Below are positions 1 to 10,137 of a DNA stretch of 61,382 bases, piece after piece. The stretch spans positions 1-61,382 of the forward strand of contig CANQEV010000012.1 of NCBI GenBank assembly GCA_947595925.1, in the 5' to 3' direction. Under the pieces are notes generated by a model. That model was not told where the DNA came from. It saw only the letters and a list, made by a program, of their open reading frames with translations, and did no database searches. The position numbers and the translations under genes were made by a program. The DNA is from an uncultured Acetatifactor sp. (GTDB lineage: Bacteria > Bacillota > Clostridia > Lachnospirales > Lachnospiraceae). Every line of letters starts with the position of its first letter. Within the stretch, counting starts at the first letter, position 1.

Positions 1-6
1 ATCCTT

Positions 7-69
7 GAAATCCTGCTCTGCAGGATTTCTTCCTTGTTTGGAATCAAGATTGCGAACTCGTTTCGCAAT
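7..69 (-). terminator. two hairpins after the formyltransferase gene
   Basis: Two perfect inverted repeats follow the stop codon of the formyltransferase-like gene. One has arms ATTGCGAA/TTCGCAAT (49-69) and abuts the stop; the other has 10-bp arms GAAATCCTGC/GCAGGATTTC with a 3-nt apex (7-29). Neither is followed by a clear T run on the minus strand, so termination is uncertain. They could instead be processing or stability hairpins inside an operon that continues to the left. Confidence 0.3.
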
Positions 70-923
70 TACCTATTTAATGACAACAAAACAATTTCAT
101 GATTTTCTCTGCAGATATACAAGTCCTCATCCTGCATATAAATAGCATCTTCAACATTTTTTTTCACTATACGGTATTTTCTAAAGCTATAGATCTGACC
201 TTGCCATTCTATATACATCTTTCCCAGTAACTGCAGCGCGCCATAATCCATTGAACGCAGAAATCTGCTAATCTGTGCATAATCCCACTCTATGTCAAGC
301 ATTCCCTCATTTGGAACTTCCCAAGAAAAATGCATCTGGCCATCAGATATCCGCGATTGACGGACGCCCGAACATTGATCAAGCAAAAGCGGTTCTAAAA
401 TATTTTCAAACACTTGAATTCCCAAGTCACATTGTTTTTGAAACAGTTTTAAGGCAGTAATTTCATCATCCAGTTCTATTTTTTCCTGAGCAATGATATC
501 TCCGGCATCCACATCTGCCGTCAGCCAATGCCAGGTAATACCCGTCATAGCATCCCCTTGAAAAATGCTCCAAGCCTCCGCATTTCTTCCCTTGTGAAAT
601 GGGAGAAGCGCATTATGCCAGTTTACAATCTTCAAATTGGACCTGCTTACCACCTCCGCCGGAATTAAATATGTATTTCCGGCACTGACTACCAGCGTAT
701 CCTCCTCCTCTTGCAGTAATCTATTGCGAAGCTCTTTTTTCCCACATAAAAAATATTTTAACCCCTCCTTCTCGCAGAGCTTTTGCAGAATCGTGCTGTC
801 TGTAACTTTGTATTCATAAACCTCCACATTATTCAAATAATGCCTGCTCAATTCCGCGCACTGATACGCTAACTTTCCGGAACCCAGCACTATAATCTTT
901 GTGTAACAATAATTATTTTCCAT
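69..923 (-). CDS. formyltransferase-fold enzyme (Fmt/ArnA-type domain)
   Basis: A 284-residue protein of the formyltetrahydrofolate-dependent transferase fold. Residues about 101-142 hold the family signature: Asn and His in NWHNALLP, then a G-rich turn, TGITWH, and the Asp of VDAGDI. These match the Asn-His-Asp catalytic set of Fmt/GART enzymes. It is shorter than Fmt and sits beside an adenylation gene, so a sugar- or aminoacyl-N-formyltransferase is more likely than initiator tRNA formylation (inference). I place the start at the ATG at 923, which has AGGA 5 nt upstream and overlaps the adenylation gene by 11 bp, rather than at an in-frame ATG at 950 that would overlap by 38 bp. It is the last gene of the operon inside the window. 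Confidence 0.75.
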   Translation of the reverse strand: MENNYCYTKIIVLGSGKLAYQCAELSRHYLNNVEVYEYKVTDSTILQKLCEKEGLKYFLCGKKELRNRLLQEEEDTLVVSAGNTYLIPAEVVSRSNLKIVNWHNALLPFHKGRNAEAWSIFQGDAMTGITWHWLTADVDAGDIIAQEKIELDDEITALKLFQKQCDLGIQVFENILEPLLLDQCSGVRQSRISDGQMHFSWEVPNEGMLDIEWDYAQISRFLRSMDYGALQLLGKMYIEWQGQIYSFRKYRIVKKNVEDAIYMQDEDLYICRENHEIVLLSLNR

Positions 924-2424
924 AATTTTCCTGAAGCCATTTTCGGTCAATTTTCCCGTTTGCGTTCAGCGGCATTCTTTCCAATTCCGTAATCAATTCG
1001 GGAATCATGTAATCAGGAAGCCGCCTTTCTAATTCTTTTTTAATAGATTCTTTTGATATACTTCCTTCATATAACAAGAGAATGCTTCTTTTTTTTATAT
1101 GATAGAGGCAACACGCCCGATTTATGCCGTCTATACTCATAACTGCCGCCTCGATTTCCCCCAGCTCGATCCGATACCCCCTGTGCTTGATCTGAAAATC
1201 TTTACGGCCTACATACTCAATCTCTCCCCGCGCATTCAGCTTGACAAGATCCCCCGTCCGGTACATGATGTCACGGTAAAAGGGAGACAGCGGGTTCTGC
1301 ACAAAAGATTCCTTTGTCCTTTCCGGGTTGTTATAATACCCCAGCGCCACCCCGGAGCCACGGATACAAAGTTCGCCAACCTCTCCCGTCCCACAGATTC
1401 TGTTCTCTTCGTTCAGAATCAAAACTCCCGTGTTTACAGCCGCCCGTCCGATGGGCAGAGTCTCGTCCTCCCTGAATTCCCTGTCTATAACATAATATGT
1501 GCTCGCGTAAGTCGTCTCCGAAGGACCATAGTAATTCACATACTTTGCGTCAGGCACATACTTTTTCCACATATTGTACTGTTTTACCGGCATGATCTCA
1601 CCGCAGAACATGATCTTCCTGAGGCAAGTCACGTCAACCTCCTGAAGCGCCCGCAGGTTAGCCGTCAAGATCAACGCAGACGGCACCCAGAAGATCGCAT
1701 TAACCTTGTGTTCCTTAATGTATTCCAGAACGCGGATAGGAAAGGAAAACCATCCTTCAGGAATAATATGAAGTGACGCTCCATTGCGAATCGTACAATA
1801 CAGATCCGGTACTGAGGCATCAAAATAAAAGGGCGCTTGATTTGCAAAGACTTCCCTGTCGGAAAAGGCCATTTCCTGACTTGCCTCCTCCGTAAAGTCA
1901 ATGACCGCACGGTGGCTGATCACCACTCCCTTTGGCACCCCGGTAGACCCCGAAGTACAGATGATATACAAGGGATCCGTATCAATCCGGCGCCTCTGAA
2001 CTATCATTAATTTTTCTTTGTCCTCCGGTTCCTTCCACGCTTCGTCCAAGATAAGAAGCCTGTCCGGATCTATAAGCTCCACGGCTTTTTCCCGGTTTGC
2101 ACTATCCGTCAAGACAAAAGCCGGCTGCAAAGTCCCCATGATCAGTTTTAAGCGTTCCACCGGTGCATGGCAATCCATAGGAGAGTATATACCACCCGCA
2201 TAGGTGACTCCCCAAAACGCCGGCAGCGCCGCCCGCTCTTTTCCCAGAAGCACGGCCACTACATCGTTATCCTGCAGGCCTTTCTTCCGCAAAAAGGTTC
2301 CCACGCGCCTGGCTTTCTCTGCCAGTTCGCCATATGTATCGCTCCCCTTTTCATCTGTCACAGCTGTTTTGTCAAAAAAAGCCGCTTCACTTTTTTCCAG
2401 ATAATCCAAAACCGATTTTAACAT
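913..2424 (-). CDS. free-standing amino-acid adenylation enzyme (NRPS A-domain/DltA-like)
   Basis: A 503-residue ANL-superfamily adenylating enzyme without fused carrier or condensation domains. Visible core motifs: A3 P-loop CTSGSTGVPKG (about 157-167), A4 FDASV (201), A5 YGPSETTY (299-306), A8 YRTGDLVKLNARGEIEYVGR (about 388-407), and the C-terminal lysine of NANGKIDR. The Asp in FDASV is the residue that contacts the alpha-amino group in amino-acid-specific A domains, so the substrate is probably an amino acid (inference). It would need a carrier protein, and none is in the window. The start ATG has AGGGTGG upstream and lies 25 bp after the DUF4910 stop. The gene order suggests amino-acid decoration of a glycan or a small non-ribosomal product. 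Confidence 0.85.
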   Translation of the reverse strand: MLKSVLDYLEKSEAAFFDKTAVTDEKGSDTYGELAEKARRVGTFLRKKGLQDNDVVAVLLGKERAALPAFWGVTYAGGIYSPMDCHAPVERLKLIMGTLQPAFVLTDSANREKAVELIDPDRLLILDEAWKEPEDKEKLMIVQRRRIDTDPLYIICTSGSTGVPKGVVISHRAVIDFTEEASQEMAFSDREVFANQAPFYFDASVPDLYCTIRNGASLHIIPEGWFSFPIRVLEYIKEHKVNAIFWVPSALILTANLRALQEVDVTCLRKIMFCGEIMPVKQYNMWKKYVPDAKYVNYYGPSETTYASTYYVIDREFREDETLPIGRAAVNTGVLILNEENRICGTGEVGELCIRGSGVALGYYNNPERTKESFVQNPLSPFYRDIMYRTGDLVKLNARGEIEYVGRKDFQIKHRGYRIELGEIEAAVMSIDGINRACCLYHIKKRSILLLYEGSISKESIKKELERRLPDYMIPELITELERMPLNANGKIDRKWLQENYGK

Positions 2425-2449
2425 AAACCACCCTGAATAAATCGCAAAT

Positions 2450-3730
2450 TTATGTGTCCACTATCTCAAAAAGTCCTGCTTCACACAGTTTTTTCACATT
2501 GGGGATCAACTCCGCCACCGGCACGCCGATACGGCTGCTGATGTCAATCAGATCTCCTCTCCCATCCGCATAGGCGATTAAATTTGTCAACTTTTTTACT
2601 TCATGATAAATACCCTTCCGGCTCTCCTTGGGATATAATCCTCGCTTACCAAGCTGGGGTTCGCAAAGACAAGTGACCCGATAAAACCGATTATATTCCA
2701 GCGCCATGATCACGTCCTTCATCACATCATAAGAACCTTGAAACCCTGCCGGAGAAATAAAATCCATATTATCTGCCGAGGTATGATATTCCGGATATTC
2801 CGCATATTTCGAACGACAGAAATCACACACCGGAAGATCCACGCCGGGGGCATTATATTGTCTTTCATCAGAACCACGTTCCAGAAAACTGTAAGTTATA
2901 TATTCGGGATGAGAAAAACCCAATACGTTTTGCATCACTCGATCCGTCAATGTATTCCCATAACGGGTCTCCAAATAAGAATAAGCCCTGTCATCCCCCA
3001 CACAGGTCAGCACAAACCCGGCTATCACACGCTTTTTCATTTGTTCCAAATTTCTGCTCAAATAAGCGATGGAGCCAATGGTTTCCGGAACGATTACGAT
3101 GCGGTAGGACAGCCTTCTATCCAAAGTTTTAAGCCACTTTACCAGCCAAGTGACTAAAACCGGTCCCGAAACCTCGTTATTTGCCATGGACGGATGACAA
3201 ATATAAGTTGAAAGGAGAACTTCTTTTTCAGAAGAACCCGGAAGCAGCAGCTCTCCATAGTTCATCACGCCATCGAAGTGCCTGCTGTCAATATACATAT
3301 GATAGGTTCCCGGAGGCAGCGAATCCCTTTGCCGCTTTGACATACAAAACGCATAGGCCGATGAATAATACGATGTGACATAGGGAATGACTTCCGGTTG
3401 ATCTTCCTCGACTTTGATATGCTCAAGCAATTCTTCCAGACTGACATACTTGTCAACAGACGTTGAATATCCCATAACGGACAGGTTATTTACATGATAA
3501 TCTACAATCCGGCGACCTTGTTCGTCTTCAATGTAACCATCTCTAATTTCCCATTCCTTCGGAACAGTCCAATCAAACACCCTCGTGCCGCTTGGAACCT
3601 CTTGGATCTGCAGGTCTGGAATCTGTTGCTGTAATAGTTTCAGACTCTGCCTCACGCCCTCTCCGGTCAGACTTCTGTCCAGCGGAAACAACTTTTTCGC
3701 AAACTGATACATTTCTTGTCCTGCATTCAT
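2450..3730 (-). CDS. DUF4910/DUF2172 aminopeptidase-like protein
   Basis: A 426-residue protein of the DUF4910 type, an M28-like peptidase fold with an inserted DUF2172 domain and a C-terminal winged helix (HTH_47). Conserved putative zinc-site elements are visible: ICHPSMANNE (about 177-186), FLERGSDERQ (about 283) and YHTSADN (about 319). The last 70 residues resemble the small winged-helix module. The biochemical function of the family is not established; members often occur in surface-polysaccharide or NRPS-like gene sets. It is the first gene of the operon, transcribed from a promoter at 3769-3796, and is followed 25 bp later by the adenylation enzyme. Confidence 0.8.
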   Translation of the reverse strand: MNAGQEMYQFAKKLFPLDRSLTGEGVRQSLKLLQQQIPDLQIQEVPSGTRVFDWTVPKEWEIRDGYIEDEQGRRIVDYHVNNLSVMGYSTSVDKYVSLEELLEHIKVEEDQPEVIPYVTSYYSSAYAFCMSKRQRDSLPPGTYHMYIDSRHFDGVMNYGELLLPGSSEKEVLLSTYICHPSMANNEVSGPVLVTWLVKWLKTLDRRLSYRIVIVPETIGSIAYLSRNLEQMKKRVIAGFVLTCVGDDRAYSYLETRYGNTLTDRVMQNVLGFSHPEYITYSFLERGSDERQYNAPGVDLPVCDFCRSKYAEYPEYHTSADNMDFISPAGFQGSYDVMKDVIMALEYNRFYRVTCLCEPQLGKRGLYPKESRKGIYHEVKKLTNLIAYADGRGDLIDISSRIGVPVAELIPNVKKLCEAGLFEIVDT

Positions 3731-3768
3731 AAAACACCGCCCGAAATTGCATTTTAAAATTCTATTTT

Positions 3769-3796
3769 ATTGTACCACATCCCTCATTTTCGTCAA
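3769..3796 (-). promoter_or_regulatory. sigma-A-type promoter of the DUF4910 operon
   Basis: On the minus strand, TTGACG (-35) is separated by 16 bp from TACAAT (-10), about 40 bp upstream of the DUF4910 start codon. It is the best sigma-A match in this intergenic region. Confidence 0.6.
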
Positions 3797-3858
3797 TCCC
3801 TTAATCCCAGGATTTATCTTTGAAATCTTTGGGTTTTGAAGCCCTCATATATGCCATT

Positions 3859-4473
3859 TTACTGCTCCCGCCTTCTCCTGTCGCACTCGATCCACTCGTC
3901 CAGCGTCAGCGGCTCATAGTCCGAATACATGCAGAAACAGTTGATCATGTTGCAGGGGATATGCTGTTCCTCTCCCTGCCAGTTTACCGTAACGGTGCTG
4001 CGCGTGATCTCCTGGAACTGCTCCAGGAGGCGCTGGTCCCTGGTATCGTGGACATGTCCGTACAGCATATAAGCCTTAGGCTTCCCGTTTTTGTCCAGAT
4101 GATACTGCCCGTTGTAGCACAGGATCGGATAGTGGCAGAGGATCACCTTCCGGTTATTGTCGGACAGCTCCGCGTAGGGCCTGATCCACTGAAAACGGCT
4201 GAGGTCCGCCTTTGTCTTTGACACAAAGCGGTCGTGGTTTCCCTGGATCAGATACAGCCTGCCGTTGAGACGCCCCAGGAGTTCGTTCGTCTGCTCCACA
4301 GTCCCCCAGGAAAAGTCTCCAAGGATCACCACCTCATCCCTCTTTCTCACTTTTCCGTTCCACTTTTGTATCATATATTCATTCATTTCTTCCATGGTGG
4401 AAAAGCCCCTGTGGTCCATCCGGTCGTTCATGGCCCCATGGAAAAAATGCAGATCCGCGATATAAAACCTCAA
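3859..4473 (-). CDS. calcineurin-like metallophosphoesterase
   Basis: A single-domain metallophosphoesterase of about 204 residues. It carries the full set of di-metal motifs: DLHFFH near the N-terminus, GDFSWG, GNHD, CHYP and GHVHD. It is predicted to be soluble, and its substrate cannot be told from the sequence. The start is best placed at a TTG at 4473, because AGGAGGTGA lies 7 nt upstream and the translation then begins MRFYIADLH as in relatives. An upstream ATG at 4503 would place the ribosome binding site inside the gene. No functional link to its neighbours is apparent. Confidence 0.8.
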   Translation of the reverse strand: MRFYIADLHFFHGAMNDRMDHRGFSTMEEMNEYMIQKWNGKVRKRDEVVILGDFSWGTVEQTNELLGRLNGRLYLIQGNHDRFVSKTKADLSRFQWIRPYAELSDNNRKVILCHYPILCYNGQYHLDKNGKPKAYMLYGHVHDTRDQRLLEQFQEITRSTVTVNWQGEEQHIPCNMINCFCMYSDYEPLTLDEWIECDRRRREQ

Positions 4474-4520
4474 AGAGAGATCACCTCCTGCCCTGACTTT
4501 CATTATACTTTTCCGGCTCT

Positions 4521-4640
4521 TTCTTGTAAAGCGACAATTCAGGTCCGGGTCGCCCGCCAGTCATTGTAAAGCGACAATTCCGATCCGGGTCGCCCGCCAG
4601 TCATTGTAAAGCGGCAATTCCGATCCGGGTCGCCCGCCGG
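4521..4640. repeat. three tandem 40-bp repeats
   Basis: Three back-to-back 40-bp units (4521-4560, 4561-4600, 4601-4640) contain the segments TTGTAAAGCGACAATTC and GGTCGCCCGCC. Units 2 and 3 differ at two positions; unit 1 differs at a few positions at its edge and middle. The array lies between the phosphoesterase gene and the tRNA terminator. No reading frame is evident. Confidence 0.9.
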
Positions 4641-4653
4641 TCATAACCGGCGC

Positions 4654-4688
4654 AAAAAAAGCTCCCACCCTTCAAGAAGGATAGGAGC
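4654..4688 (-). terminator. intrinsic terminator of the tRNA-Tyr/tRNA-Leu transcript
   Basis: On the minus strand a stem of about 12-13 bp, beginning GCTCCTATCC and including two G-U pairs, closes a short loop and is followed by a run of seven T. It lies directly after tRNA-Leu. Confidence 0.85.
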
Positions 4689-4690
4689 AG

Positions 4691-4774
4691 TGCTGGCAGC
4701 CGGACTTGAACCGGCACGGTGTTGCCACCGAGGGATTTTAAGTCCCTTGCGTCTGCCTATTCCGCCATGCCAGC
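4691..4774 (-). tRNA. tRNA-Leu (anticodon TAA)
   Basis: An 84-nt type II tRNA cloverleaf. The acceptor is GCTGGCA/TGCCAGC with discriminator A, the anticodon stem is AGGGA/TCCCT with loop CTTAAAA (anticodon TAA), there is a long variable arm, and the T loop is TTCAAGT. CCA is not encoded, so it depends on the CCA-adding enzyme at 18.1-19.4 kb. It reads UUA codons. Confidence 0.95.
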
Positions 4775-4835
4775 GAACGCATCCCGCAGGACTTCCGCCG
4801 GGCCAGGTTCACCCGGGCTGAGCATCCCACGGAAA

Positions 4836-4917
4836 TGGATGGAGGTGGATTCGAACCACCGAAGCAAGATGCAGCAGATTTACAGTCTGTCCCCTTTGGC
4901 CACTCGGGAATCCATCC
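4836..4917 (-). tRNA. tRNA-Tyr (anticodon GTA)
   Basis: An 82-nt type II tRNA. The acceptor is GGATGGA/TCCATCC with discriminator A, the anticodon loop is CTGTAAA (GTA), a variable arm is present, and the T-arm is GGTGG/CCACC with loop TTCGAAT. It is transcribed just ahead of tRNA-Leu, with about 60 bp between them. CCA is not encoded. Confidence 0.95.
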
Positions 4918-4939
4918 GCAGACAAATGAACTGTAACGA

Positions 4940-4968
4940 ATTTTAGCATAAGTCTCCCGAAAAAGCAA
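4940..4968 (-). promoter_or_regulatory. promoter of the tRNA pair
   Basis: On the minus strand, TTGCTT is followed after 17 bp by TAAAAT, 22 nt before the tRNA-Tyr 5' end. It lies just downstream of the GH13 stop codon. Confidence 0.65.
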
Positions 4969-4971
4969 GGG

Positions 4972-7173
4972 TTATAGGAAAAATCTCCGCTTCCTGCGCA
5001 TTTCTTCCTCCGGCGTCAGAACCTCCGGTTTTACCTGATCGTGAAGGGGCTCCTCCTGCCAGTTCCCCGTGCTCTGGCGGTCGTACTTTAAGATCGTCGC
5101 GGAAGTCGGGGGCAGGGTGATGGTGATACGGCCGGCGTGCATCTCATAGTCCGGCCCGCCCAGGGAATATCCGCCCTCTCCGGTCTGCAGAAGGGTCCGC
5201 ATGTGTCCCGTCTTGGGGATCCCGATCTCCCACACGTCCAGATATTTTTCCAGCTCAGTGCTGTTGTTGTTGATCAGGACAATGCACTGACCTTCTTTGT
5301 GGAAACGGCCGTAGGCGAGGAAATTATACCCGCTGTCCACATACTTTATGGAGCCGCACCGAAGCTCGTCGTTTGCGTTGCGCAGGTGGATGATATCTTT
5401 GTGAAAATTGATCAGCTGAATATCCTCATGGCCCCAGGGATATCCCCGGCGGTTGTCGGGATCGGTAAAGCCGCACAGCCCCGCCTCATCGCCGTAGTAG
5501 ATCGTAGGCGCGCCCATCCAGGTCATCTGGATCGTGACGGCCTCTAGGAATACCGCCTTATGGATCCCCTCCTCCGCGGCCTGGGGGCCCAGCGTCCCGG
5601 TGCGTCCCACCTTGTGATTGGTGCGGGTCAGGAAACGGGAGTGGTCGTGATTGGAGAGCTCATTCATGGCAACCTGCCAGCTGGGCATGGCAAAATTGGA
5701 GGTGTGGTGGCACATGGCGCCCCAGAAGCTTTCGGCGTTTCCCAGAAGATCCTCCCGGAAATCGTCGCTGTGCTTCTCCATGCCGGTGAGGAACCAGGTG
5801 ACCGGCTCCATAAAGGCGTCGTAGTTCATCACGGTATCCCACTCGTTTCCCTGCAGCCAGTCCCGGGTGTTTCCGTAGTGCTCCGCCAGGATCAGGGCGT
5901 TGGGGTTGGCCTCCTTCACCGCCTTGCGGAACTCCTGCCAGAATGTGTGGTTGAACTCGGGGCTGTGTCCCAGGTCCGCCGCCACATCCAACCTCCACCC
6001 GTCCGCGTTGTAGGGCGGGGAGACCCACTTCTTTCCGATGTGCAGCACATAATCCCTGAGCTCCTTGGAGCCTTCATAATTTAACTTCGGCAGGGTATCG
6101 TGCCCCCACCACCCGTCGTATGTGGGATTATAGGGCCATTTTGTGTCGTCGTGGAAGTCAAAATAATTCCGGTAGGGACTGTCTCCGCTGACATAAGCGC
6201 CCTTTTCATACCCTTTGGCGTTCTCGTAGATCCTCTCCCGGTCCATCCACTTGTTAAAGGATCCGCAGTGGTTAAAGACGCCGTCCAGAATGACTTTCAT
6301 GCCCCGCTTATGGGCCTCCTCCACGACTTTTGCGAAGAGTTCGTTGCTGGCCTCCAGATTCGCCTTGTTTGTCACCCGGTCTATATAGCGGCTGGCAAAG
6401 CGGTTCTCCGTCTGTCCGGGGGGCAGAAGCTCCCCATTGTCGGATACGATCTTCCCAAAGTGGGGATCGATATAATCATAGTCCTGGATATCGTATTTGT
6501 GATTGGACGGGGAGACGAACAGGGGGTTGAAGTAGATCACCTCCACGCCCAGATCCTTTAAGTAGTCCATCTTGTCCAGGACGCCCTGCAGGTCCCCTCC
6601 GTAAAACTCTCTCACATCCATGGCGGAGGGATAGCGGTACCAGTCCTCCGACCTGTGGACGGGCTCGCCGATATAACAGTACTCGCCGGTCAGAACATCA
6701 TTGGTGGGATCCCCGTTGCAGAAGCGGTCCACATAGATCTGATACATCACCGCGCCCTTTGCCCAGTCGGGGGTCTTAAAGCCGGGAATAATCACAAAAT
6801 CGTAATATTCATTCGCCTCATGGGTCAGTCCCCTGGTGTCATAGTACCCCGACAGGATCCCTGTCTGCATCTCAAAGTGGTAGGTCACCTTTTCATTTTC
6901 CAGCTGGAGCTCGTGGGCGTAATAGTCAAAGTCGTCCTGGGTCTCCACCTTGTTCATCAGGTATCTCTGGCCCTTGCTCACAAAAAACACCCTGTCCACA
7001 TTATTCCGGGCGGTGCGCATCCGCACGGTCACTTTATCGTATCCGGCGGGTTCCGCGGGGGTGACAAAATTCCCGGTGGTATCCGAAAACAGGGCCCTTC
7101 TGTTAAAAACCGGCCTCATGGCGGCGATATACTGCTGGTCAAATTCAAAACGATGATATTTCTCAAACTCCAT
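4972..7173 (-). CDS. GH13 alpha-glucan hydrolase (neopullulanase/alpha-amylase family)
   Basis: A 733-residue glycoside hydrolase of family 13 with no signal peptide, so intracellular maltodextrin or glycogen breakdown is likely. An N-terminal beta-sandwich region of about 130 residues (CBM34-like) precedes the TIM barrel. Catalytic regions are intact: DGVFNH (297-302), GWRLDVAAD with nucleophile Asp396, LAEHYG with acid/base Glu431, and SNHDHS with the transition-state Asp510. A C-terminal beta domain follows, and the tail is highly charged. No transporter or regulator neighbours it, so exact specificity is open. The gene starts at an ATG and its stop lies next to the tRNA promoter. Confidence 0.9.
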   Translation of the reverse strand: MEFEKYHRFEFDQQYIAAMRPVFNRRALFSDTTGNFVTPAEPAGYDKVTVRMRTARNNVDRVFFVSKGQRYLMNKVETQDDFDYYAHELQLENEKVTYHFEMQTGILSGYYDTRGLTHEANEYYDFVIIPGFKTPDWAKGAVMYQIYVDRFCNGDPTNDVLTGEYCYIGEPVHRSEDWYRYPSAMDVREFYGGDLQGVLDKMDYLKDLGVEVIYFNPLFVSPSNHKYDIQDYDYIDPHFGKIVSDNGELLPPGQTENRFASRYIDRVTNKANLEASNELFAKVVEEAHKRGMKVILDGVFNHCGSFNKWMDRERIYENAKGYEKGAYVSGDSPYRNYFDFHDDTKWPYNPTYDGWWGHDTLPKLNYEGSKELRDYVLHIGKKWVSPPYNADGWRLDVAADLGHSPEFNHTFWQEFRKAVKEANPNALILAEHYGNTRDWLQGNEWDTVMNYDAFMEPVTWFLTGMEKHSDDFREDLLGNAESFWGAMCHHTSNFAMPSWQVAMNELSNHDHSRFLTRTNHKVGRTGTLGPQAAEEGIHKAVFLEAVTIQMTWMGAPTIYYGDEAGLCGFTDPDNRRGYPWGHEDIQLINFHKDIIHLRNANDELRCGSIKYVDSGYNFLAYGRFHKEGQCIVLINNNSTELEKYLDVWEIGIPKTGHMRTLLQTGEGGYSLGGPDYEMHAGRITITLPPTSATILKYDRQSTGNWQEEPLHDQVKPEVLTPEEEMRRKRRFFL

Positions 7174-7571
7174 GTTGTCAGATCCTTCTTACATGAGATT
7201 TCCCCCGCTTTCACAACTGGGGGAACGCCATTTTAAGGGCAGAGAATACCGCGAAACAATAAAGACCATGTCAGCGCGGCTTTGCAAATGGCGTGAGCTG
7301 AACTGTTATTATTCTATCATTTTATCAGGAAAAAAGAAAGACCTAATCAAAGGTTTCAAAAGGATTTAAAAGGGAAACAGACAGCGGGGAAGCTGTCTGT
7401 TTCTGAGAAGGTATTTCTTTACTTATGGGGTATAGCAAAAACTATAATGTATTGGGGGGTTACAAGTAGTATGATACCACCCCGGCCCCCTTTTGCCTAT
7501 CTTCAAAATACACAAACTTTACAAAAAGTCATACCTTGTTTTGTGCATTATTGCCAATTTCCCTTTGTCTA
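7174..7571. other. intergenic region between ftsH and the GH13 gene
   Basis: About 400 bp without a convincing gene. It holds the ftsH terminator (7362-7403) and a short CCCCC/GGGGG inverted repeat near 7203-7224. I could not pick a clear promoter for the GH13 gene. Confidence 0.6.
7362..7403 (-). terminator. terminator downstream of ftsH
   Basis: A perfect 12-bp stem GAAACAGACAGC/GCTGTCTGTTTC encloses a 6-nt loop. On the minus strand it is followed by CCTTTTAAATCCTTTT. The T tract is interrupted, so efficiency may be moderate. Confidence 0.65.
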
Positions 7572-9398
<1,827 letters not shown>

Positions 9399-9612
9399 TT
9401 TTTATTTCCTCCTGCTATGACACGGTGCCACAGCCTACGCCGTCTACGAAACCGTGTCTTTCACTGCTCTGCAGTTCTCCTTGTTCAGAAAATCGCTTCC
9501 TCCGCTGGGCGAACGGCTGCGCTGCAAAAAAACCTGCGGTCCTGCGCCGCCAGCAATGCAGTGCTGCACTCGCTGTCCGCAAAGTCCTCTCGGACCAGCG
9601 GCCGTACTCCCG

Positions 9613-10137
9613 TCAGTCGAAACGGACTACTCCTATATAGGGGAGATTCCGGTAGCGCTGATCATAGTCCAGGCCGTAGCCCACCACAAAAGCGTCCGGG
9701 ATCTGAAAGCCCGTGTAATTCACTTCTACGGGGACCACCCTCCTGTCGGGCTTATCCAGGAGCGTACACAGGCGCAGGCTTTTCGGCTTCCTGTCCCGCA
9801 GCATTTCCATCAGATAGCTCAGCGTCCTCCCGCTGTCCACGATGTCCTCCACAATCAGCACTTCCTTGTCCTGGATGGGTTCGTCCAGATCCTTTACGAT
9901 CCTCACTACGCCGCTGGATTTCGTCTCGCCGCCATAACTGGAAACGCTCATAAAATCCAGGGATACCGGCACGGTGATCCGCTTCGCCAGCTCACACATG
10001 AAAAAGCTGCCGCCCTTGAGCACGCACACCAGATGGATCTGCTTTCCCGCATAATCCCTGCTGATCTGCTCCCCCAGCGCCCGGATCCGGGCGTTCACTT
10101 CCTCCTCCGGCACCAAAACCTCTATCCGTTCTCCCAT
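9613..10137 (-). CDS. hpt: hypoxanthine phosphoribosyltransferase
   Basis: A 174-residue purine salvage enzyme converting hypoxanthine or guanine plus PRPP to IMP or GMP. The PRPP-binding signature VLIVEDIVDSGRTLS is present, and the length is normal for the family. The start overlaps the end of tilS by 16 bp, implying translational coupling. The 214 bp between hpt and ftsH contain no gene I can support. Confidence 0.95.
   Translation of the reverse strand: MGERIEVLVPEEEVNARIRALGEQISRDYAGKQIHLVCVLKGGSFFMCELAKRITVPVSLDFMSVSSYGGETKSSGVVRIVKDLDEPIQDKEVLIVEDIVDSGRTLSYLMEMLRDRKPKSLRLCTLLDKPDRRVVPVEVNYTGFQIPDAFVVGYGLDYDQRYRNLPYIGVVRFD

Noticed and set aside
4521..4640. CRISPR array
   Set aside because: The 40-bp units are directly abutting with no unique spacers, and there are no cas genes.
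4738..4968. open frames across the tRNA-Leu/tRNA-Tyr genes
   Set aside because: They are accidental frames on clear tRNA cloverleaves.
9399..9612. possible small gene between hpt and ftsH
   Set aside because: No start with a ribosome site and no similarity; it holds only short inverted repeats such as GACACGGT/ACCGTGTC.
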